From: Paracoccaceae bacterium
GTDB lineage: Bacteria; Pseudomonadota; Alphaproteobacteria; Rhodobacterales; Rhodobacteraceae
DNA length: 5,030 nucleotides
Assembly (NCBI GenBank): GCA_007131465.1
Contig: SLQN01000302.1
Coordinates: forward strand, 1-5,030
Reading direction: 5' to 3'
Part shown: one piece after another, positions 1-4,307 of the stretch
How the letters are laid out: the number at the start of each line of letters is the position of its first letter
Numbering within the stretch: position 1 is the first letter of the stretch
Notes under the pieces: model-generated
Database searches by the model: none
What the model was told of the DNA's origin: nothing
Seen by the model: only the letters and a program-made list of their open reading frames with translations
Position numbers and translations under genes: made by a program

Positions 1-7
1 CAGACAT
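1..7 (-). CDS. Probable start of a gene running off the left edge
   Basis: On the minus strand an ATG at 7-5 is followed by TCT (Met-Ser) before the window ends. It is preceded by a strong purine-rich Shine-Dalgarno stretch: AGGGAG at 18-13, five bases upstream of the ATG, overlapping a second AGAAGG. The same kind of ribosome site leads the gene at 1685. No function can be read from two codons. The call rests only on the ribosome site and on the stretch up to 86 being otherwise empty. An in-frame-independent ATG at 23-21 has no such site and is less likely. Confidence 0.35.
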
Positions 8-86
8 GCCTTCTCCCTTTCATCGGTTGATTCTGCGGTTGCGTGCATGTCCTGTGCTACGCTGGGCTCTGGCGCAGCATCGGGGT

Positions 87-269
87 TCAGGAGTGCGGAT
101 TGTCCAGACGTTCAACGGCGCCCGGTCCGGGACTGTCCTTGGCGAGCGTCGACGGGACAGTCTCTCTCTTGAGGCGCTGCTCCGTGCGCTTCTTGCTGAC
201 AACACCAAACACGAGGAACGCACCAAGGGAAAACATTGCGAGGAAGAAAATCAGGAGGGATGTGTTCAT
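87..269 (-). CDS. Small single-pass inner-membrane protein, unknown function
   Basis: A 60-residue protein that I do not recognise. Residues 4-24 form one hydrophobic helix rich in Leu, Phe and Val. A strongly basic patch follows at 25-36 (Lys-Lys-Arg...Arg-Leu-Lys-Arg), then a polar, Pro/Gly-containing tail to residue 60. By the positive-inside rule the tail should lie in the cytoplasm with the N-terminus outside. The start at 269 is supported by AGGTGA just upstream (279-274 region on the minus strand). An EcfG-type promoter match lies 39 bases upstream of the ATG, which would give a leader of roughly 30 bases. This makes it a likely monocistronic stress-induced gene. It has no cysteine, histidine cluster or enzymatic motif. 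It could be a small stress-linked membrane protein or an accessory subunit of a membrane complex. Confidence 0.72.
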   Translation of the reverse strand: MNTSLLIFFLAMFSLGAFLVFGVVSKKRTEQRLKRETVPSTLAKDSPGPGAVERLDNPHS

Positions 270-307
270 GTTTCACCTGTGTGTTTTGAGTTCTGTTCAG
301 TTCTTTC

Positions 308-332
308 AACGCACTCGGACAGGAGTGGTTCC
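308..332 (-). promoter_or_regulatory. EcfG-type (general stress sigma factor) promoter for the gene at 87-269
   Basis: Read on the minus strand, GGAAC (332-328) is followed by 16 bases and then CGTT (311-308). This matches the published alphaproteobacterial EcfG/sigma-T/RpoE2 consensus GGAAC-N16/17-CGTT exactly. The predicted transcription start is near 300, about 30 bases before the ATG at 269, leaving room for the AGGTGA ribosome site. Position, orientation and spacing all agree. The sigma factor assignment is from consensus only. Confidence 0.65.
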
Positions 333-357
333 AGAACTGTGCACCGCCGGGATCGGC

Positions 358-372
358 AGTGCATCCTGCACT
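358..372. repeat. Short perfect inverted repeat between two minus-strand genes
   Basis: AGTGCA (358-363) and TGCACT (367-372) are perfect reverse complements separated by TCC. The repeat lies downstream of the DUF2231 gene and upstream of the promoter at 308-332. It could be a small RNA hairpin ending the DUF2231 transcript or an operator. There is no T-tract on the minus strand after it, so an intrinsic terminator is not well supported. Confidence 0.3.
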
Positions 373-446
373 TTACCTGGGTCGAAAGCCCGAAATGTCC
401 AGTTTTGTGGCTTATCTCGGGACACTCTGCGCAGGACCTCGCGTGT

Positions 447-971
447 TCAGGAATCCGCGTCAGAGCGCGGATGCACCAGTTTCATGCCGATCTGATAGTC
501 GAAGACCAGCTTGCCGCCATGCCAGCCCGTCAGCGCGGTCAACCCCGCGGCGAGCAAGGACATCATCAGACCAAGGGGCAGCACCGCATCCTCGAAATTT
601 CCGATGCGGATGCCCCAGTTCGCGCCGAGGATCGACAACAGCATCACGGCAAGGATGAAATGGGTCCAACTGGCGGACCGGTTGCGGATGCCTCGGACCA
701 TCAGCAATTCGACAGTGCCTGTCAGCCCCGCAAGCACACCCATCAGAAAGGCCCCGAAACTGGCCCAGCCCGCCGCGCGCGCCCAGAAGACATCGCCTGT
801 CCACCAATACAGCAGATCGGTCCCCAGAACCGACATGGTCAGCGCTATGGGAAAGGCCACCAGCATGGCATGCAGCGGATGTCCAGCAATCGCGATCCGG
901 CTTTCGGTGGCATGCAGTGCCCGGTGTTCTTCCACAGGATCGTCGAGTTCCAGATCGCCTTGTGCCATCAT
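447..971 (-). CDS. DUF2231 family four-helix membrane protein
   Basis: A 174-residue protein with the features of DUF2231. A His-Pro-Leu-His motif opens the first helix at residues 31-34 and is followed by a Phe-Pro pair (40-41). A Gly-Trp-His-Gly-Gly-Lys-Leu-Val segment ends the last helix (149-156). Membrane helices lie at about 35-56, 66-91, 103-121 and 127-148. The first 30 residues are polar and acidic, probably cytoplasmic. The family's biochemical role is not established; its conserved histidines suggest metal or haem binding, but that is inference. The start at 971 is chosen because AGAAGGGA lies just upstream; the adjacent ATG at 968 is nearly as good. Open frame continues further upstream, but that extension is Arg/Pro-rich, lacks a ribosome site and is unlikely to be translated. 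The last codons contain a 7-bp inverted repeat (453-459 with 466-472). No EcfG-type promoter was found upstream. Confidence 0.88.
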   Translation of the reverse strand: MMAQGDLELDDPVEEHRALHATESRIAIAGHPLHAMLVAFPIALTMSVLGTDLLYWWTGDVFWARAAGWASFGAFLMGVLAGLTGTVELLMVRGIRNRSASWTHFILAVMLLSILGANWGIRIGNFEDAVLPLGLMMSLLAAGLTALTGWHGGKLVFDYQIGMKLVHPRSDADS

Positions 972-1041
972 GTTGTCCCTTCTGACTGCACCGCGCCGCG
1001 CGTTTGCCCCGCCCGCGCGCGGGTTTGCATCACCCCCGGAT

Positions 1042-1066
1042 GGAACCCGCCGCGCCCGGTTTGGTT
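1042..1066 (+). promoter_or_regulatory. Weak EcfG-like promoter match in the 972-1265 gap
   Basis: GGAAC (1042-1046), 16 bases, then GGTT (1063-1066). The -10 differs from CGTT at its first base but keeps the conserved TT. A transcript would start near 1073 and run about 190 bases before the ATG at 1266, which is long. It lies in the 294-base gap between the divergent DUF2231 gene and the gene at 1266. I see no other gene or strong structure in that gap. Confidence 0.25.
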
Positions 1067-1265
1067 GCACGTTGCGCGCAAGTATTTCACCGGCTGGGCG
1101 CAAGCGGGTGCAGGCGTCGGTCTTCTGCACGGGCCCCGTAACTCTGCCGTCTGAGTAGATTCCGGGGGTACGCGCAAAGCGGTCGTTTCGGTAAACTTTC
1201 GGTTGATCGACACCCTGATCCTGCACGCAGATTGAACGATTTCGATGTCAGTTCGGAGGCATGTC

Positions 1266-1496
1266 ATGTCGCAACAGTGTCATAAGACCGAGCATTTCCC
1301 TGCCCTGGACATGGATGATGTGCGCAACGTCCTCGCGGCGCTGGGGCCGATGCCGCGCGAGACGCTGAGCGCCATGGTGGATTACGGGATGAACGATGTC
1401 GAAATCAGCCGATATTTCAGGATTTCGACGGGCACTGTCGCGGCACTGAGACAGCATTTCGACAATCGGGTCCCTCAGAAGCGGGACTGCCCGTGA
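1266..1496 (+). CDS. Small helix-turn-helix-like protein, unknown function
   Basis: A 76-residue soluble protein. Residues 17-27 and 31-40 look helical. Residues 42-66 resemble a helix-turn-helix: Asp-Val-Glu-Ile-Ser-Arg-Tyr-Phe, then a turn at Arg-Ile-Ser-Thr-Gly, then Thr-Val-Ala-Ala-Leu-Arg-Gln-His-Phe as a possible recognition helix. This is the pattern of regulators whose second helix reads 'xxIAxxFxISxxTVxxLxxHF'. It may be a small DNA-binding regulator, but the resemblance is by eye and no family is named. The start at 1266 is preferred because GGAGG (1255-1259) sits six bases upstream. The in-frame ATG at 1245 lies before that ribosome site and the out-of-frame ATG at 1261 is too close to it. 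Two cysteines (5 and 75) lie at the ends. The stop overlaps a GTG at 1493 that opens the frame of the next gene. Confidence 0.7.
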   Translation: MSQQCHKTEHFPALDMDDVRNVLAALGPMPRETLSAMVDYGMNDVEISRYFRISTGTVAALRQHFDNRVPQKRDCP

Positions 1497-1672
1497 TTTG
1501 CCTGCATTCAGCGACAGACGCTTTCAACAGCGATAGTCCAGGGAAATGCGGTGCCGGTGCCGACAGACGCACTGATATCACGGTGTTTGCGCCGGGCGTG
1601 GCACGAAACCTGTTGGCAGACGTTTCCGAAATTCTGGCAGGCAATGCGTTGCCGCCTGAAACGACAGCTACA

Positions 1673-1679
1673 AGGGAGA
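1673..1679 (+). promoter_or_regulatory. Ribosome binding site that sets the start of the gene at 1685
   Basis: AGGGAGA lies five bases before the ATG at 1685. The same frame is open upstream to a GTG at 1493, but no comparable site precedes that codon. This site is the main reason for the shorter 82-residue product. Confidence 0.6.
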
Positions 1680-1684
1680 AAACC

Positions 1685-1933
1685 ATGCTGAAGGTACGAT
1701 GGCAAACCCTGCCCCGTCTGATCAGGTTCATGGCCCTGCATTTCGCGGATGGCGTGGCTCTGGGCTGGAGCTGCGCGTTGGCGATGATCTGGTTCAATAT
1801 TCTCAACCTCGGCGCGCTGCTTGAAAGCCATGGCAGTACCTTGCTGACAGCGTTGTTCTTTTTGCAGAGCGGGCTGATGTTCGGAACGCTGGCGATGGGC
1901 GTGGCCGTAATGAATGCCCATGACGACGACTGA
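1685..1933 (+). CDS. Small two-helix membrane protein, unknown function
   Basis: An 82-residue protein that I do not recognise. The N-terminal 15 residues are basic and amphipathic (Lys3, Arg5, Arg11, Arg14). Two hydrophobic helices follow at about 22-46 and 53-77, joined by a short Glu-Ser-His-Gly loop (47-50), and the protein ends in His-Asp-Asp-Asp. The basic N-terminus and acidic C-terminus suggest a hairpin with both ends in the cytoplasm. Helix 1 contains Trp28, Cys30 and Trp36. The upstream 188 bases (1497-1684) carry no recognisable promoter; the gene may be read with the one at 1266. A longer version beginning at GTG 1493 would add 64 residues, but that extension shows no signal peptide, helix or motif and is considered unlikely. 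Confidence 0.7.
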   Translation: MLKVRWQTLPRLIRFMALHFADGVALGWSCALAMIWFNILNLGALLESHGSTLLTALFFLQSGLMFGTLAMGVAVMNAHDDD

Positions 1934-1989
1934 GGGCGGCGCGCGATGCATCGGCGACACTTTTGCGTTCAAATCAACAGAGGCCGACA

Positions 1990-2172
1990 ATGACCGATGA
2001 CCCTGAGCATAACCGCGACAAGCGTCCTGTCCCCGGCGAAAAGCACAATGCGCAGGGGGAGCACGAAGGGGTCGCGCACAGCCCGGAAGACTTCGATGTC
2101 ATGAACCCGCAAAAGCAGGTTCCCGGCGATGGCGTGCCCAAGCCCCGCCCCGCTTCGCCCAAAGACAGCTGA
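1990..2172 (+). CDS. Small hydrophilic, probably disordered protein
   Basis: A 60-residue protein with almost no hydrophobic core. It is rich in Asp, Glu, Lys, His, Pro and Gly, has no cysteine or aromatic cluster, and has a Pro/Lys-rich tail (46-60). I do not recognise it. The composition suggests an intrinsically disordered cytoplasmic protein, like many small stress-related alphaproteobacterial proteins, but that is only a compositional analogy. The start at 1990 has ACAGAGG six bases upstream (1977-1983); an in-frame TTG at 1963 is less likely. The gene begins 56 bases after the previous stop and ends 85 bases before the flavoprotein gene, so joint transcription with its neighbours is plausible. 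A 10-bp palindrome, CGATGCATCG, lies at 1944-1953 in the leader. Confidence 0.6.
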   Translation: MTDDPEHNRDKRPVPGEKHNAQGEHEGVAHSPEDFDVMNPQKQVPGDGVPKPRPASPKDS

Positions 2173-2245
2173 TACGCTGCGCGCTCGCGTGGTCCACCCC
2201 AAACACGCTGCTGCGCTGACCGTCTGCAAGTGCCAGCCCCAAACT

Positions 2246-2250
2246 GGAAG
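2246..2250 (+). promoter_or_regulatory. Ribosome binding site deciding the flavoprotein start
   Basis: GGAAG lies seven bases before the ATG at 2258 but only one base before the ATG at 2252. The spacing favours 2258. The two candidates differ by only two residues. Confidence 0.5.
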
Positions 2251-2257
2251 CATGGAT

Positions 2258-3175
2258 ATGAAAGACTGCATCATCATCGGTGGTGGCCCTGCCGGACTGA
2301 CTGCCGCGCTGTATCTCGCGCGGTTCCAGCGCAGCGTCACAGTGATTGACGCCCAGCAAGGCCGGGCGCAGATGATCCCCAAGACACATAACCTGTCGCC
2401 ATTTCCCTGCGGCATCTCGGGGCGCGATCTGCTTGTCCGCATGCGATCACATGCCGAACTCTATGGCGCAGAGGTCGAACATGCATCGGTCTTTGACGTC
2501 AAGCAGCAGGGCGGTCTGTTTCACGTCAAGACCGACCGCTTTGTCGAAACCGCGCGCAATATCATTTTCGCAACGGGTGTCATCAACCACCGGCCCCCCT
2601 TGTCGCATGAAGACCACGCACGGGGCGTGGCACTGGGCCTGATCCGCTACTGCCCGGTCTGCGATGGCTACGAGGTCCGCGACAAACGCATCGCGGTGCT
2701 TGGCAGCGGCACGCACGGTCTGGTCGAGGCGCGGTTCATCCGCGACTTTTCCGCGTCGGTCACCCTGATTCCGACAGAAGGCCCGGTGGATATCGCGGGC
2801 GGTGGCGTTGGCTTGTTGCCCTCGCCGATGAAAGACCTGTCGCTGTCAGACGCGCATGTTATCCTTTCGCTGGAAGATGGGACGACGGCGGAGTTCGACA
2901 CGCTTTATGTGGCGCTGGGCTCGACGGCGCGCTCGGACCTCGCAATGCGTATGGGCGCGGATGTTGCGCAGGACGGTTGCATTGCCGTCAATGCGAAGCA
3001 GCAGACCAGCGTGGAATGTGCCTATGCCATCGGTGACGTGACCGAAGGACTGGACCAGATTGCGGTCGCAATGGGTCAGGGCGCTGTCGCGTCCACGGCG
3101 ATCCACAACACTCTGTCGGCAACCCGGCGTCGGCCAAGCGAAACTGCGATGACACTGCGGGTCAAATGGCCCTGA
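2258..3175 (+). CDS. Thioredoxin-reductase-like NAD(P)/FAD-dependent oxidoreductase
   Basis: A 305-residue flavoprotein of the low-molecular-weight thioredoxin reductase fold. The N-terminal FAD-binding motif is Gly8-Gly-Gly-Pro-Ala-Gly-Leu14, and an Ala-Thr-Gly motif lies at 105-107. The redox-active pair is Cys-Pro-Val-Cys-Asp-Gly at 132-137, where E. coli TrxB has CATC. A second nucleotide-binding motif, Gly-Ser-Gly-Thr-His-Gly, is at 149-154. The C-terminal FAD motif is Ile-Gly-Asp-Val at 258-261, followed by Gln-Ile-Ala-Val-Ala...Gly-Gln-Gly. Length is close to the usual 300-320. The reaction should be electron transfer from a pyridine nucleotide through FAD to the disulfide and on to a protein or small disulfide partner in the cytoplasm. 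The HRRxxxR segment that binds the 2'-phosphate of NADPH in classical TrxB is absent: Ile-Pro-Thr-Glu-Gly-Pro stands at 171-176. Coenzyme and partner are therefore uncertain, and no thioredoxin gene is adjacent. It is probably not the housekeeping trxB. Confidence 0.9.
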   Translation: MKDCIIIGGGPAGLTAALYLARFQRSVTVIDAQQGRAQMIPKTHNLSPFPCGISGRDLLVRMRSHAELYGAEVEHASVFDVKQQGGLFHVKTDRFVETARNIIFATGVINHRPPLSHEDHARGVALGLIRYCPVCDGYEVRDKRIAVLGSGTHGLVEARFIRDFSASVTLIPTEGPVDIAGGGVGLLPSPMKDLSLSDAHVILSLEDGTTAEFDTLYVALGSTARSDLAMRMGADVAQDGCIAVNAKQQTSVECAYAIGDVTEGLDQIAVAMGQGAVASTAIHNTLSATRRRPSETAMTLRVKWP

Positions 3176-3283
3176 TCCGGCGCAGGCTCCGGACTTCTGA
3201 GTGATCCGGCGTGCATCGCAGGGTGATGTTACCCCCGCCAGATGCCGCAATGGATGGCTGCCGGTCCACAACCGTCAGGTGCT

Positions 3284-3323
3284 GCGTCACAAGGCGGCCC
3301 CGGATGAGGCCGCCTTGTGACGC
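3284..3323. terminator. Perfect 16-bp stem-loop between convergent genes, likely bidirectional terminator
   Basis: The arms at 3284-3299 and 3308-3323 are exact reverse complements (outer ends GCGTCAC / GTGACGC, inner ends GGCGGCC / GGCCGCC) around an 8-base loop. The stem is very GC-rich and lies 108 bases after the flavoprotein stop and 38 bases beyond the stop of the convergent gene. There is no long T-tract. The plus side continues GATCTGTTCTTCC, which is only mildly T-rich, and the minus side has none. A transcription stop or 3'-end stabiliser for both genes is the simplest role. A dispersed repeat element cannot be excluded. Confidence 0.6.
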
Positions 3324-3361
3324 GATCTGTTCTTCCAGATGCAGTCCGTGCCTGAATGACC

Positions 3362-4138
3362 TCAGTTCAGGGGTGGCAGATCAAGTGCTGCCCGGATCGA
3401 ATTGATCGTAGCCTCCACCATCGCGGGATTGGCGGTTGCGCCATCGACCAGCGCGCGCAGGCCGGACCGGTCATCATCTGACAACTGCGCGGAGTCGTCG
3501 ATCAGCGCAAGCACCTCGTCACGATTGAAATTCTCTGGCGTCAACACCTGTTCCGGTCCGGATGCCGCAGGTGCGCCGACTCCGGTATTGCGCGCTGTGT
3601 CAGGCGTGGCTGCCGGGTCGGCACCATTGATGATCTCGGCAGAGGTTGCGGTATCTTCAGGATCAAGGATCGTCGGCGCGTCCGCTGCCGATTCAACAAC
3701 GATCGTGTCTTCGGTGATCTCGTCCCCCACCACGATGGGGGCATCATCGGCACTGGCGGCCTCATCCTGAGTGCCAGCGGCAGCCTCGTCGGCCATGCGC
3801 GCTTCCTCTGCCGCGTCCCATTCGGCCTGCTCGGCGGCGGCGGCCTCATCCTGCTGCCGCGCGCGCTCTTCCTCGCGGGCGGCTTCCTCTTCGCGGGCGG
3901 TATCCTCATCACGCGCGATCTGCGCAGCCTGCTCGGACTGTTCCTGTTCAACACGGGCGTTCTCGGCCTGCGAGTTGGTATACCAGATGACACCGCCGAT
4001 CAGGGCGACGACAACGGCAAAAATGGCGATTATACTTCCTGGACGCATGGGTGGGTCTGCCTTCCTTGTGGCCATGGCAGCGTGTTCAGCATGCTCCCCG
4101 GCAGGTTGGGTTGGGCGCATCGCGACGTGGTGCGACAT
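3362..4138 (-). CDS. Membrane-anchored coiled-coil protein with acidic linker, unknown function
   Basis: A 258-residue protein that I do not recognise. From the start at 4138: a polar N-terminus (1-34), one membrane helix at about 35-53 (Ile/Val/Ala-rich ending Trp-Tyr), and a Glu/Ala/Arg/Gln-rich stretch at 57-121 that should form a long helix or coiled coil. A low-complexity acidic Ala/Asp/Pro/Thr linker covers 122-198. A compact helical C-terminal domain of about 60 residues (199-258) contains Asn-Phe-Asn-Arg-Asp-Glu-Val-Leu-Ala-Leu-Ile-Asp-Asp and ends Leu-Pro-Pro-Leu-Asn. The charge pattern suggests the helix anchors it with the coiled coil in the periplasm. The start is uncertain. ATG 4138 has a weak GAG-type site; ATG 4075 has none; ATG 4048 has GGAAGG eleven bases away and would put the membrane helix right at the N-terminus (228 residues). 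The promoter candidate at 4151-4175 favours a start downstream of 4138. It is divergent from the gene at 4308. Confidence 0.78.
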   Translation of the reverse strand: MSHHVAMRPTQPAGEHAEHAAMATRKADPPMRPGSIIAIFAVVVALIGGVIWYTNSQAENARVEQEQSEQAAQIARDEDTAREEEAAREEERARQQDEAAAAEQAEWDAAEEARMADEAAAGTQDEAASADDAPIVVGDEITEDTIVVESAADAPTILDPEDTATSAEIINGADPAATPDTARNTGVGAPAASGPEQVLTPENFNRDEVLALIDDSAQLSDDDRSGLRALVDGATANPAMVEATINSIRAALDLPPLN

Positions 4139-4150
4139 GTGCTCTCTTTC

Positions 4151-4175
4151 AACCTGCGGCAGCCACTTTCGTTCC
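4151..4175 (-). promoter_or_regulatory. EcfG-like promoter candidate for the gene at 3362-4138
   Basis: On the minus strand, GGAAC (4175-4171), 16 bases, then GGTT (4154-4151). The -10 has G instead of C at its first base but keeps the TT that the S. meliloti RpoE2 form of the consensus requires. A transcript would start near 4143, only about five bases before ATG 4138. If real, it implies a nearly leaderless message or translation from ATG 4075 or 4048. Confidence 0.35.
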
Positions 4176-4244
4176 GACCCCAAGCAGGGTGAATAAAATT
4201 TTGTTTTTGTAACAATGCCTTGCAGGAAGGTGTGCGCTGCGTTC

Positions 4245-4270
4245 GGAACGAGCAGCCACAACGCTCGGTT
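4245..4270 (+). promoter_or_regulatory. EcfG-like promoter candidate for the gene at 4308
   Basis: GGAAC (4245-4249), 17 bases, then GGTT (4267-4270). The expected transcription start is near 4277, giving a leader of about 31 bases that includes the AGGAG at 4296-4300. The -35 is embedded in a perfect 11-base palindrome, CGTTCGGAACG (4240-4250). Position and leader length are as expected for a working promoter; the first base of the -10 departs from consensus. Confidence 0.42.
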
Positions 4271-4307
4271 GTCCAAGCACACCCACGACCGTAACAGGAG
4301 TAACTCA

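Noticed and set aside
61..78. Imperfect hairpin downstream of the gene at 87-269
   Set aside because: The stem is four plus two pairs with a G-G mismatch and there is no T-tract, too weak to call a terminator.
453..472. 7-bp inverted repeat at the 3' end of the DUF2231 gene as a terminator
   Set aside because: It lies within the last codons before the stop and has no T-tract on the minus strand, so it is likely incidental.
6..1154. Long plus-strand open frame opposite the DUF2231 gene (382 residues)
   Set aside because: It has no ribosome site, is rich in Arg, His, Gln and Pro, shows no domain, and lies antisense to a well-supported membrane protein gene.
1159..1163. Minus-strand GGAAT as an EcfG -35 for the DUF2231 gene
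   Set aside because: The spacing to the next TT is one base short, the last -35 base differs, and it lies about 190 bases upstream of the ATG.
972..1226. N-terminal extension of the DUF2231 frame up to 1226
   Set aside because: The extension is Arg/Pro-rich and lacks a ribosome site, whereas AGAAGGGA directly precedes the ATG at 971.
3176..3193. TCCGG-N8-CCGGA hairpin directly after the flavoprotein stop
   Set aside because: It has only five base pairs and no T-run. The 16-bp stem-loop at 3284-3323 is a far better transcript end.
3402..4196. Plus-strand Ser/Ala-rich frames opposite the coiled-coil gene
   Set aside because: They are mirror images of the Ala/Glu-rich codons on the minus strand and have no start signals. 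Their low complexity is a by-product of the real gene.
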